Assembly: GCA_001556995.1 (NCBI GenBank)
Contig: LSKF01000150.1
Coordinates: forward strand, 44,673-108,672
Reading direction: 5' to 3'
From: Erythrobacteraceae bacterium CCH12-C2
Lineage (GTDB): Bacteria > Pseudomonadota > Alphaproteobacteria > Sphingomonadales > Sphingomonadaceae
DNA length: 64,000 nt
Shown: positions 27,036-35,237 of the stretch, piece by piece
How the letters are laid out: every line of letters begins with the position of its first letter
Position numbering within the stretch: position 1 is the first letter of the stretch
Made by a program: the position numbers and the translations under genes
Notes under the pieces: model-generated
Told to the model about the DNA's origin: nothing
Seen by the model: the letters and a program-made list of their open reading frames with translations, nothing else
The model's database searches: none

Positions 27036-28061
27036 TCAACCCTTCTTCAGATGCCGCCGTCCGAGCAGCTCGGCGATCTGCACCGCGTTGAGCGCTGCGC
27101 CCTTGCGCAGGTTGTCCGACACGCACCACAGGGTGAGGCCATTCTCGACCGTAGGGTCTTCGCGGACCCGGCTCACAAAAGTCGCGGCATCGCCGACGCA
27201 TTCGATCGGGGTCACGTATCCGCCATCCTCGCGCTTGTCGATCAGCATCACGCCGGGGGCTTCGCGCAGGATGTCCATCGCCTGTTCCGCGCTGATTTCA
27301 TTCTCGAATTCGATATTCACCGCCTCGGAGTGGCCGACGAATACCGGCACCCGCACGCAAGTTGCGTTGAGCTTGATGCGAGGATCGAGGATCTTCTTGG
27401 TTTCGACCACCATCTTCCACTCTTCCTTGGTCGAGCCGTCATCAAGGAAGCTGTCGATGTGCGGGATCACATTGAAGGCGATCTGCTTGGTGAACTTGGC
27501 GGGCTCCACCGGATCGCCGACGAAGATCGCGCGGCTCTGCTGGAACAGCTCGTCCATCCCCGCCTTGCCCGCGCCCGAAACCGATTGATAGGTCGCAACA
27601 ACCACCCGCTTGATCGTGGCGAAATCGTGCAAGGGCTTCAGCGCGACTACCAGCTGCGCGGTCGAGCAGTTGGGATTGGCGATGATGTTACGCGCAGTGT
27701 AGCCGTCGATCGCATCGGGGTTCACCTCGGGCACGATCAACGGCACATCGGGGACCATACGATAGAGCGATGAGTTGTCGATGACGATACAACCAGCCGC
27801 CGCTGCCTTGGGGGCATATTCCTTGGCCGGGCCGGAGCCTGCCGCGAACAGCGCGATGTCCCAGCCGGCAAAGTCGAAATGCTCGATATTCTTGCACTTG
27901 AGCATCTTGCCAGTGTCGCCGAATTCGACTTCGGTGCCGGTCGAACGCGGCGAGGCGACCGCGGCCACCTCGTCGCACGGAAACTCGCGCTCGGCGAGGA
28001 CCTGCATCATCTCGCGCCCGACATTGCCGGTCGCGCCGACCACTGCCACCCGGTAACCCAC
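27036..28061 (-). CDS. asd: Aspartate-semialdehyde dehydrogenase
   Basis: NADPH-dependent conversion of aspartyl phosphate to aspartate semialdehyde, the branch point to lysine/DAP, threonine and methionine. GTG 28061 (AGGAG 10 bases upstream) gives 341 residues, the normal length; the frame runs 19 codons further without homology. GATGNVG (9-15) binds NADP, Cys132 in NPNCSTAQL is the nucleophile, and VFVGHSEAV carries the catalytic His. Heads the run down to rimK, 80 bases downstream of the DPP-IV-like gene. Confidence 0.96.
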   Translation of the reverse strand: MGYRVAVVGATGNVGREMMQVLAEREFPCDEVAAVASPRSTGTEVEFGDTGKMLKCKNIEHFDFAGWDIALFAAGSGPAKEYAPKAAAAGCIVIDNSSLYRMVPDVPLIVPEVNPDAIDGYTARNIIANPNCSTAQLVVALKPLHDFATIKRVVVATYQSVSGAGKAGMDELFQQSRAIFVGDPVEPAKFTKQIAFNVIPHIDSFLDDGSTKEEWKMVVETKKILDPRIKLNATCVRVPVFVGHSEAVNIEFENEISAEQAMDILREAPGVMLIDKREDGGYVTPIECVGDAATFVSRVREDPTVENGLTLWCVSDNLRKGAALNAVQIAELLGRRHLKKG

Positions 28062-28140
28062 TTGGCATTCTCCTGTTACTTCGCAAGCGCGAAATAGCGA
28101 CAGGTGCGCCAAGCGCAACCGCTATCGGTGCTCCGCAGAC

Positions 28141-30387
28141 CTATTCCTTGGTCGGAGGCACCACCCCGTGGCTTTCGAGAAAGCGGAAGATGCTGTTCCA
28201 GACATGCGGGCTGACCTTCTCCCCGCCGACGCGGTGGGTGTAGCCGGGGTAGAGCATCATCTCGAAGGGCGTGTTGCTCTCCTGCAGGACGCTGATGAGT
28301 TCCGACGAGTTCTCGAACACCACGTTATCATCCGCCATACCGTGGATCAGCAGAAGCGGATCGGCGATTTTCGTGGCCTCAGGGATAGCACTCGCCTTTT
28401 CGTAAGCCTCGGGCACTTCGCGCGGGTCGCCCATGTAGCGTTCGGTGTAGTGGGTGTCATACAACTCCCACCGCGTCACCGGCGCGCCGGAGATGCCTGC
28501 GGCGTAGAGGCCCGGATCAGCCTCCAGCTGCTTCAGCGTCATGTATCCGCCGTAGGACCAACCATAGATTGCGATCTTGTCGGGATCGACGAAATCAAGG
28601 CTCTTGAGCCAAAGCGCCCCCGCCTTCTGGTCGCGCACCTCGGCTCCGCCCATGGCGCGGTAGAGCGGCTGTTCGAAATCAACCCCGCGATTGGCCGAGC
28701 CGCGATTGTCGAGCTGGAACCAGATATAGCCATTGTCGACGATCGCCTGCGCCAGCGTCCCGCCCCAGCCCTTCGTCACCGTCTGCGGCCCCGGCCCGCC
28801 GTAATGCTGGAAGAACACCGGATAGCGCTTGCCCGGCTCCATCTTGGGCTTGAGCATCATCCAGTGCAGCGGGGTGCCATCCTCCGCGGCGATCGTGCCA
28901 TATTCGGGGGTCACGTGGCTGGCGAGGTAGAGCGCGTAGGGGTGCTCGCCTTCCACCCGGTTCTCCTCGATCCAGGCGACTTGCTTGCCGTCTGGCGTGG
29001 CAAGGTAGGACTGCGGGGGCTGCGTCGCGCTTGAACGGCTGACATAGAGCAGCCGCGCCGCCCCATCCATGCTGGCGCTGTTGGTAAATGCCGGATCGGA
29101 CAGGAGCTCGGGTTCCCCCGTGCCATCCAGCCGCGCGCGGTAAATTTGCTGGGTGAGCACATCCTTGGTCGCCTGATAGGTGAAGGTGCCTGCAGCCTCG
29201 TCCACGCCGACCAGCGTGGTGGTGGGCGAGGTGCCGTGGGTCAGCTGCTGCCACCGGCCGCCTTCATACAGGTAGAAATGCCCATAGCCGTCGCGCTCGG
29301 ACCACCACAGCAGGCTCCCATCCTTGAGGAAGCGGTAGTTGTCGGAGAGGTTCACCCAGTAATCGGGCCGCGCGGCGGTTTCCGTGAACCAGATCTGCGA
29401 GGCGCCGGTGGCGGGATCGACCTTGAGCACGTCAATCTTGGTCTGCGCGCGGTCCTGCCGCTGGACGTAGATTGCGCTGCCATCGGGTGCCCAATCGACC
29501 CGGGCGACGTAGATATCGACATTGAGCCCGAGATCGACCTTCACGCTGCCGGTGCCATCGGGGTTCATCACGAACAGCTCGACCACAGCGTTATCCGTGC
29601 CCGCCGCCGGATAGCGTTGGTCAAACACCTTGGTGCCCTTGGCGCCGATCGCGGCGCGGGTGACGATGCCCACAGGCGTCTCATCGGTGCGTTGGACGAC
29701 GATGCGCGTGTCATCGGGCGACCACCAATAGCCCTGCAGCCGCGCCATTTCCTCCTGGGCCACGAATTCCGCCTCGCCCCAGCGGATCGTGTCGGCCTCG
29801 CCTGCCGGGGTGATCGGCTGCGCTTCGCCGCCGACCGGGCCGACCCACAGCCGCCGCTCGCGCACGAAGCTGACAAAGCTGCCCTTCGAGGACAGCTTGG
29901 GGTTGAGCTCGGTTTCCTCGGTGTCCGTCAGCCGCGTGACGGTGCCATCGAGCTTTGCGAGGAACAGGTCACCATCGAGCGGCACCAGCACGCCCGACCC
30001 ATCGCTCGCCCATTGATAGCTGATGATTCCCTTCAGCCCTGCCACGCGCGCGCGCTCGCGCTGCATCTTCTCGTCTTCGGATAGCTCACGGCCTGAGCCG
30101 AGCTTCTCCGAATCCACCAGCATCCGCCATTCGCGGGTCTCGATGTCATAGCCCCACAGGTCATACCGCTCGCGATTGTCGGCGCGGTTGCGCAGCAGGG
30201 TGAGGTAGCGTCCGTCCGGCGACAGCTTCACTTGCCGGGGCGCGGGGCCATCGAGGCCGGGAGAGGCAAAGACCCGCTCGAAAGAAAGAGTGGGTGCAGT
30301 CTCAGCCACAGCGGTGGTCTCCGCCAGCACCGGCGCTGTCAGGCAGGTGGAAAGGGAAAGGGCAACCGCAGCTAATATCGAACGCAT
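28141..30387 (-). CDS. Secreted dipeptidyl-peptidase IV-like S9 peptidase
   Basis: Serine exopeptidase, 748 residues. A signal peptide (about 1-22) precedes an eight-bladed propeller domain (for example KLSPDGRYLTLLRN, WSPDDTRIVVQRTDE) and a C-terminal hydrolase domain with nucleophile Ser611 in GWSYGGYM, Asp in HGMADDNVVF and His in YTHRVGG. The double-Glu motif of true DPP-IV may be QEEMARLQGYWWSPD. SD GAGGTGAG lies just upstream, directly abutting a palindromic repeat (30401-30491). Probably periplasmic, for peptide scavenging. Confidence 0.92.
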   Translation of the reverse strand: MRSILAAVALSLSTCLTAPVLAETTAVAETAPTLSFERVFASPGLDGPAPRQVKLSPDGRYLTLLRNRADNRERYDLWGYDIETREWRMLVDSEKLGSGRELSEDEKMQRERARVAGLKGIISYQWASDGSGVLVPLDGDLFLAKLDGTVTRLTDTEETELNPKLSSKGSFVSFVRERRLWVGPVGGEAQPITPAGEADTIRWGEAEFVAQEEMARLQGYWWSPDDTRIVVQRTDETPVGIVTRAAIGAKGTKVFDQRYPAAGTDNAVVELFVMNPDGTGSVKVDLGLNVDIYVARVDWAPDGSAIYVQRQDRAQTKIDVLKVDPATGASQIWFTETAARPDYWVNLSDNYRFLKDGSLLWWSERDGYGHFYLYEGGRWQQLTHGTSPTTTLVGVDEAAGTFTYQATKDVLTQQIYRARLDGTGEPELLSDPAFTNSASMDGAARLLYVSRSSATQPPQSYLATPDGKQVAWIEENRVEGEHPYALYLASHVTPEYGTIAAEDGTPLHWMMLKPKMEPGKRYPVFFQHYGGPGPQTVTKGWGGTLAQAIVDNGYIWFQLDNRGSANRGVDFEQPLYRAMGGAEVRDQKAGALWLKSLDFVDPDKIAIYGWSYGGYMTLKQLEADPGLYAAGISGAPVTRWELYDTHYTERYMGDPREVPEAYEKASAIPEATKIADPLLLIHGMADDNVVFENSSELISVLQESNTPFEMMLYPGYTHRVGGEKVSPHVWNSIFRFLESHGVVPPTKE

Positions 30388-30400
30388 CCAAAGCTCACCT

Positions 30401-30491
30401 CGTCATTGCGAGCCGCCTAAGGCGGCGCGGCAATCCAGAGTTGGCGCGCGCCGCTCTGGATTGCTTCGTCGCTCCGCTCCTCGCAATGACG
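30401..30491. repeat. REP-like palindromic repeat, family A
   Basis: A 91-base imperfect palindrome with ends CGTCATTGCGAG and CTCGCAATGACG, plus internal inverted arms GCAATCCAGAG (30430-30440) and CTCTGGATTGC (30455-30465). This CGTCATTGCGAG/AATCCAG type is a known dispersed repeat in many alphaproteobacteria. It sits between rplS and the S9 peptidase gene, 14 bases from that start codon. Confidence 0.85.
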
Positions 30492-30517
30492 AAGAAGAAT
30501 GGCAAGAGGCGCAAACG

Positions 30518-30545
30518 AAAAGGGCGGCCCCGCAGGACCGCCCTT
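30518..30545 (-). terminator. Terminator after rplS
   Basis: GGGCGG/CCGCCC stem (30522-30527 with 30538-30543) followed on the minus strand by TTTT, about 25 bases after the rplS stop. It would end the long ffh-to-rplS transcript. Confidence 0.7.
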
Positions 30546-30569
30546 CGCAATTTGGTGGCTGATGACGCC

Positions 30570-30938
30570 TTACGCCTTGGGCGCGTTCATCTTGCGCTCG
30601 GCGATACGTGCGCTCTTGCCGGTGCGGCCGCGCAGGTAATAGAGCTTCGCACGGCGCACCACGCCGCGGCGGACCACGGTGATGCTCTCGACGATCGGCG
30701 AATAGAGCGGGAAAACGCGCTCGACGCCTTCGCCAAAGCTCATCTTGCGCACGGTGAAGTTCGAACCCATGCCGCGGTTCGAACGGGCGATAACCACGCC
30801 TTCGAACATCTGAACGCGCTCACGGTTGCCTTCCTTCACCTTCACGCCGACGCGGACGGTGTCGCCTGCGCGGAATTCGGGGATGTCCTTGCCGGACTTG
30901 GCGATTTCTTCGGCTTCAATCTGCTGGATCAGGTTCAC
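30570..30938 (-). CDS. rplS: 50S ribosomal protein L19
   Basis: A 122-residue L19 ([64 protein letters not shown]). The GTG start overlaps the trmD stop by 4 bases (GTGA). Last gene of the operon before the terminator at 30518-30545. Confidence 0.97.
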   Translation of the reverse strand: MNLIQQIEAEEIAKSGKDIPEFRAGDTVRVGVKVKEGNRERVQMFEGVVIARSNRGMGSNFTVRKMSFGEGVERVFPLYSPIVESITVVRRGVVRRAKLYYLRGRTGKSARIAERKMNAPKA

Positions 30939-31783
30939 TGGTCCGGTTCCTTCGTTTCACGCCGCGCGCCAGAGGCAGGTTGGACCCGAGCGCCCTCATA
31001 GCGCTCCCACAAGTCCGGCCTGCGTGACCGAGTATCTTGTTCGCTCCGTAGCTTTCGCCACGCCGCGATCTTCGCATGATCCCCCGATCGCAGCACTTCG
31101 GGGATCGTGCGCCCTTCCCATTCCTGAGGTCGGGTATAGTGCGGGTATTCGAGGAGGCCGTTTTCATACGACTCCTCCGCCCCGCTAGAAGGCGCGCCCA
31201 TTACGCCGGGAAGCAGCCGAATGCAAGCGTCAAGGATGGTGAGCGCCGCCATCTCGCCGCCGGACAGGACGATGTCGGCGAGGGAGACCTGCTCGATCTC
31301 AGGTCGGGCCTCGAACAGGCGCTCGTCGAAGCCTTCGAACCGCCCGCACAGGATGATGACGCCTGGACCTGCGGCAAGCTCGCGGATGCGGGCTTGGGTG
31401 ATGGGCCGACCGCGCGGCGTCATGGCGAGGATGGGCACAGCAGAAGAAACCGTTCGTGCTGAGCTTGTCGAAGCACCGTCCTTCTCTTTCGCTGCGGGTT
31501 CAAGAGGGAAATACGGCCCTTCGACAGGCTCAGGGCGAACGGCATGGATGGCAATGGCCTGGTCCAAAGCCCGCGCCAGCACATCGCACTTGAGCACCAT
31601 CCCTGCCCCGCCCCCCGCAGGCGTATCATCGACGGTCCGGTGCTTATCCTCGGCAAAGTCGCGGATCTGCACCGTGTCGCAGGCCCACTTGCCCTCGGCG
31701 AGCGCGCGTCCCGCAATGGACTGCCCGAGTGGTCCGGGGAACATCTCGGGGTAGAGCGTCAGGATGGTGGCAGTGAAGGTCAT
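30935..31783 (-). CDS. trmD: tRNA (guanine-N1)-methyltransferase with in-frame repeat insertion
   Basis: Methylates G37 of tRNAs using SAM. From ATG 31783 (overlapping the preceding gene by 4 bases) it has 282 residues, about 30 to 35 above usual. It starts [15 protein letters not shown], has [16 protein letters not shown] (52-67), [10 protein letters not shown] (121-130), [13 protein letters not shown] and [15 protein letters not shown]. Residues about 82-113 are foreign to the family and are encoded by a palindromic repeat (31450-31542). The SAM-binding knot motifs lie outside the insert, so the enzyme is probably active. Confidence 0.93.
   Translation of the reverse strand: MTFTATILTLYPEMFPGPLGQSIAGRALAEGKWACDTVQIRDFAEDKHRTVDDTPAGGGAGMVLKCDVLARALDQAIAIHAVRPEPVEGPYFPLEPAAKEKDGASTSSARTVSSAVPILAMTPRGRPITQARIRELAAGPGVIILCGRFEGFDERLFEARPEIEQVSLADIVLSGGEMAALTILDACIRLLPGVMGAPSSGAEESYENGLLEYPHYTRPQEWEGRTIPEVLRSGDHAKIAAWRKLRSEQDTRSRRPDLWERYEGARVQPASGARRETKEPDQ
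31450..31542. repeat. REP-like palindromic repeat, family B, inside trmD
   Basis: Ends CCGTTCG and CGAACGG with inner arms GCTGAGCTTGTCGAAGCAC and CCTTCGACAGGCTCAGGGC; 93 bases, i.e. 31 codons, so the trmD frame is kept. The encoded residues include RPEPVEGP and ASTSSART, which are translations of this common repeat, not TrmD sequence. A second copy is at 35131-35221. Confidence 0.88.
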
Positions 31784-32280
31784 TTGCGGCGCAGGAAAGT
31801 CCAAACGGCCTTCCAGAACCGCGCTTCGAGCACCATCAGCTTCGCAATCCATTCTGGCATCGCGAATTCGCGCTCAAGTTGTTGAGCATCGGCACCCTTG
31901 AGGTAAGCGGCATTTATCACCTTCCAAAGCAAAACGCCTTCGAACATCAGAACCACTGCAAGAATCGCGCTGCGCAGATCGGACAATTGACCAATCAAAA
32001 CCTGATGCGCTTCAGGCACAATCCACGAGGCCGCAAACAGGCCGATCCCGACAATGCCAGCAGTGCGGATCCGTCGTGCCTTGCGGGGAAGCCCGCTCGC
32101 GAATGCCAGCCAATAGAGACACGGCATGAAGACGCACAGGTCGAACAGCGCAACCCATTCGCTGCGGGGATAGGCCGTCCAGTCGAGCGAGCGGGCAAAC
32201 GCCCATTCAATCGTGACTGCCAATGGCAGGGCGATCAGAAAGAACCATTTTTCTTTTGGTTTGCTCAGTTTGAGTTCCAT
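31780..32280 (-). CDS. Hypothetical membrane protein
   Basis: A 166-residue protein with about four hydrophobic segments (around 12-30, 42-60, 72-90, 102-120) and a basic C-terminus. No family recognised. It overlaps the nitrilase stop by 16 bases and the trmD start by 4 bases, so it is translated as part of the ffh-to-rplS operon. Not part of this operon in most bacteria. Confidence 0.72.
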   Translation of the reverse strand: MELKLSKPKEKWFFLIALPLAVTIEWAFARSLDWTAYPRSEWVALFDLCVFMPCLYWLAFASGLPRKARRIRTAGIVGIGLFAASWIVPEAHQVLIGQLSDLRSAILAVVLMFEGVLLWKVINAAYLKGADAQQLEREFAMPEWIAKLMVLEARFWKAVWTFLRRK

Positions 32281-33221
32281 TGCACGCCCTCCTTCGCCCG
32301 CGTATCCACCGTCAATTCAAACACATCGGGCCGCGCATAGTGTCCATCGGTATCGAGATTCGTCAGCCCCGCCGCCACCTCGCCCAGATCAAGCTCCGCC
32401 AGCAAAGTCTCCTCCCCCTCGCCTGCCTGCGCGATCACGCGGGTGTCGGGGGCGGCGATCAGCGAGCCACCGCGGTTGAGCACCTCCAGCGGGATCGCCT
32501 CCAGCAATTCGCGCGCAGCGGCATCACCACCGACGCGCTCTAACCCATCAAGCAGATCGTCCTTCATCTGCACCAGCCCCGCCGCCAGCACGAAGCAGCG
32601 CCCCTCCATCGCATAGTGCCGCGAGGCAATCGCATGGCTCTCGCGCACCGTCGGCCAGGCCGCCACGTGCACATCCTCGCCCAGATTATGCATCGCCGCG
32701 CGCGCCAAGGGCATCCAGTGCTCCCAGCAGATCAGCGAGCCGAGCCGGCCCCACTCCGCCTGATGCACGCCCAATGTCGAGCCATCGCCGCGCGCCCAGA
32801 TCAGGCGCTCGCCATGGGTCGGCACCAGTTTGCGGTGATCGAGCACCGGCAGGCCAGGGCGGAAGGTCAGCTGGTTGTTGACGAGGCTGCGCCGCACCCG
32901 CTCATGCGCGCCGATGGAGATGATCGCGCCGCTGGCGTCGGCGAGTTCCTGCAAGGGCAGCAGCCGCTCGTCATTGGCGACCACGGCTTGCTCCAGCATG
33001 ATCCGGTGCAATGCCTTGCTGCCGGGATGATCCCACAAGGCTGCGCCCGGGGCCTCATCCAGCCACAGCGGGTAGCCACCCAGAAAGGTCTCGCCAAAGG
33101 CCACCACCCGTGCGCCAGCATCAATAGCCTCACGGGCGAGGCGGAGGGCTTTGTCGATACCGGCTTGAAAAGCGAGCGGAATCGGGGCGGCTTGCACAAC
33201 GGCGACAGAAAGCGTGGTCAT
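32265..33221 (-). CDS. Nitrilase-family carbon-nitrogen hydrolase
   Basis: A 318-residue enzyme with the Glu44 (FGETFLGGYPLW), Lys131 (LDHRKLVPTHGER) and Cys165 (LICWEHWMPLAR) triad. The LICWEHW box and GGYPLW are those of true nitrilases (nitrile to acid plus ammonia) rather than amidases. A GTG 9 bases upstream is an alternative start. It sits inside the ribosomal operon, 22 bases after the TIGR04222 gene. Substrate unknown. Confidence 0.88.
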   Translation of the reverse strand: MTTLSVAVVQAAPIPLAFQAGIDKALRLAREAIDAGARVVAFGETFLGGYPLWLDEAPGAALWDHPGSKALHRIMLEQAVVANDERLLPLQELADASGAIISIGAHERVRRSLVNNQLTFRPGLPVLDHRKLVPTHGERLIWARGDGSTLGVHQAEWGRLGSLICWEHWMPLARAAMHNLGEDVHVAAWPTVRESHAIASRHYAMEGRCFVLAAGLVQMKDDLLDGLERVGGDAAARELLEAIPLEVLNRGGSLIAAPDTRVIAQAGEGEETLLAELDLGEVAAGLTNLDTDGHYARPDVFELTVDTRAKEGVQWNSN

Positions 33222-33243
33222 GCCCGCCACTTACGCGCGTGCG

Positions 33244-34068
33244 TCAGCCCCCGCAACCGCCACAACCACCGCCGCCATCACCGCCGCCGCTGTCGCTTCC
33301 GCCGGAGCTGCCACCACTGTCGCCGCTGCCCTGCTGCTGCCGCATCGCATGGACCGGCTGCCACGGCGTGCCGACCAGCACGCCGGTGCCAAACAAAGCC
33401 ACAGCTAACGCCGCCTCTTCGGCGCGCGGGGCGCGGCGGAGGCGACCGGACTGCTGGCGGAGCCGCTGCACCGCCTCGATCCCCGACAAGGTTCGCGGAT
33501 CGCACTTCAAGAAACGGATCACGGCCAGCATCACCGTCACCGCCAGCAGCACGGTCAAATACCCGGTCGGCTCGCCGATCGCGCTGCCCGCCCGGTGGCG
33601 ATAAATCCCGAGCAGGAACAACGCGATGAAGGGGGCAGTCGATAGCCAGCGCAGCCGGCCGAGCTCCTCAGACCGCAGCATCAGTCCTTCTCGCCGCAGC
33701 CGCGCTGCAACCCGGTCGGCATGAACCGCGAGCAGTTTGTCAGCCACGCTGGGCGTCAATGGCTGGCGCGCAGCCAGCAAGGTTCGGCCAGCGGGATTGG
33801 CGGGCAGATCGGGTTGTTCAATGTGCAGCTTGCCATCGGCGTAGTGCTTCACCCCGCCGCGGGCATAGAGATCGGCAATCACCGAATCGGTATAACCCGC
33901 GCGACCCCTCGCAAGCAGGGCGATCGACTCGGCATCGGGCGAGTCGCCACGGCGACCCTCGGCGCGAAGATGCGCCGGTATCCACCATGCTGCCAGCGTG
34001 CTAGCCCCTAGCAACATAATGTAAAAGGACAGAAAATCGCTGCCCGTCCAGGACGAGAACAGCTCCAT
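33244..34068 (-). CDS. TIGR04222 domain-containing membrane protein
   Basis: A 274-residue protein matching my memory of the TIGR04222 family: an N-terminal helix (about 10-30), a soluble stretch with ALLARGRAGYTDSVIADLYARG, two central helices (around 150-185), and EEAALAVALFGTGVLVGT. It ends in a Ser/Gly-rich tail that finishes GGGGCGGCGG. Function unknown. It overlaps the preceding GRDP-like gene by one base, so the two are made together. Confidence 0.78.
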   Translation of the reverse strand: MELFSSWTGSDFLSFYIMLLGASTLAAWWIPAHLRAEGRRGDSPDAESIALLARGRAGYTDSVIADLYARGGVKHYADGKLHIEQPDLPANPAGRTLLAARQPLTPSVADKLLAVHADRVAARLRREGLMLRSEELGRLRWLSTAPFIALFLLGIYRHRAGSAIGEPTGYLTVLLAVTVMLAVIRFLKCDPRTLSGIEAVQRLRQQSGRLRRAPRAEEAALAVALFGTGVLVGTPWQPVHAMRQQQGSGDSGGSSGGSDSGGGDGGGGCGGCGG

Positions 34069-34613
34069 TACATGATCCTTCCTGCGAGCCAGCCTCCCAC
34101 GACAAGAAGCAGACCCAGCGCCAGCGCGACCCGGCGTTTCAGGACAATACCATCGGAAAAGTTAACGCGAACCCCTCGCGGATCGATCGAAAAACGCCGA
34201 TGCGCGGTGGGCCAGATATCGGGCGGGGGCGGCGCACCAAAGGCGGCTTCGTAGGCGGCGAGCGTGGCCGCGTATTGGTGGTAGAAGCGGTCACGTTCCA
34301 CCGGGCCACCCTTTGTCGGGCCGTGGTGGAGGTCGGACTGGAGCACATCCGGGCAGAAGCTCTGCCAGTAATCGCGACTATAGGTCAGATGCAGGTGCCA
34401 GGCCTGATCCACTGCGTCAGAGGGTGTGACTTTGTGCCCTGCTGTGATCGCGAGGAAGCAGAAGCGCTTGTATTCTCCAATCACGCGCTCGGTATGGGGC
34501 AGGCTCCAGCGGTTTTCGCGTGCAAGCCGGGCCGCGAAGGTCAGGGATACGTCGCTCGGCCCGATGGTGTACGCCTTGATGCGGTGCCACAGATCGCTGT
34601 CGGGTTCTCTCAC
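34068..34613 (-). CDS. GRDP-like (DUF1399-related) protein with C-terminal membrane anchor
   Basis: A 181-residue protein with a conserved His-rich core, VDQAWHLHLTYSRDYWQSFC followed by LHHGPTKGG (about 68-103), the pattern seen at the N-terminus of glycine-rich domain proteins. A single C-terminal helix (about 162-178) anchors it, so it may be tail-anchored. Function unknown; the His cluster suggests metal binding. It begins 4 bases after the rimM stop and overlaps the TIGR04222 gene by one base. Confidence 0.72.
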   Translation of the reverse strand: MREPDSDLWHRIKAYTIGPSDVSLTFAARLARENRWSLPHTERVIGEYKRFCFLAITAGHKVTPSDAVDQAWHLHLTYSRDYWQSFCPDVLQSDLHHGPTKGGPVERDRFYHQYAATLAAYEAAFGAPPPPDIWPTAHRRFSIDPRGVRVNFSDGIVLKRRVALALGLLLVVGGWLAGRIM

Positions 34614-34617
34614 CCGG

Positions 34618-35121
34618 CTAGTCTTCGGCGAAAGCGGCTCCGATCACAAGCCGGTGCTCGTCCCACTCGATCACGGCCGCCGGGATCATCGGCACCATGA
34701 AGGTCTTGGGGCCTTTCTCGGGTGCGGGATCTCGGGTGATCTCAATGATATCGGTCGCGCCGAAATTCTCGATCGCGAGTACGCTGCCAACGGCGTCACC
34801 CGCGTCGGTTACGACGGGCAGGCCCAGCAGGTCAGCGTGGTAGAATTCCCCCTCGCCCAGCGGCGGGAGCGCGTCGCGGGGGACGGTCAGCGCAGTGCCG
34901 CGCAGCTTCTCGGCATCGCCGCGGGTGGTGCTTTCGGCAAAGCGGGCGATTCCGCCGCCCTTGCCATCATCGCGCAGCTTCACCAGCGTGAGCGCGCCAT
35001 CATTGAAACTCTTGTGCTTGGCGAGCGCTGGCACGCCCTCGCCAAACAGCTTCAGACGCACCTCGCCCGCCACCCCATGCGCGCCGATAATGGCGGCGAG
35101 GGTGACGGGCTTGGTATTCAT
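34618..35121 (-). CDS. rimM: Ribosome maturation factor RimM
   Basis: A 167-residue 16S processing factor that binds S19. It starts MNTKPVTLAAIIGAHGVAGEVRLK, with the PRC-barrel half around YHADLLGLPVVTDAGDAVGSV and the ending VPMIPAAVIEWDEHRLVI. It lies 116 bases downstream of rpsP, with a family B repeat in the gap. Confidence 0.95.
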   Translation of the reverse strand: MNTKPVTLAAIIGAHGVAGEVRLKLFGEGVPALAKHKSFNDGALTLVKLRDDGKGGGIARFAESTTRGDAEKLRGTALTVPRDALPPLGEGEFYHADLLGLPVVTDAGDAVGSVLAIENFGATDIIEITRDPAPEKGPKTFMVPMIPAAVIEWDEHRLVIGAAFAED

Positions 35122-35130
35122 TCAAAATCT

Positions 35131-35221
35131 CCGTTCGTCCTGAGCCTACCGAAGGACTGCTTTTCTTCTGCGCCAAGGCGAAAAAAGAAGGACAGGGCTT
35201 CCACAAGCTCGGCCCGAACGG
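35131..35221. repeat. REP-like palindromic repeat, family B, rpsP-rimM gap
   Basis: Ends CCGTTCG and CGAACGG; inner segments TCCTGAGCCTACCGAAGGAC and GGGCTTCCACAAGCTCGGCC are variants of the trmD copy. It starts 10 bases before rimM and fills the gap to rpsP. It would form a hairpin in the polycistronic mRNA. Confidence 0.82.
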
Positions 35222-35237
35222 AATTGGTCATTTGCGC

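Noticed and set aside
30401..30491. CRISPR array or IS end
   Set aside because: Single palindrome without regularly spaced direct repeats and no transposase nearby; it fits a REP-like dispersed element.
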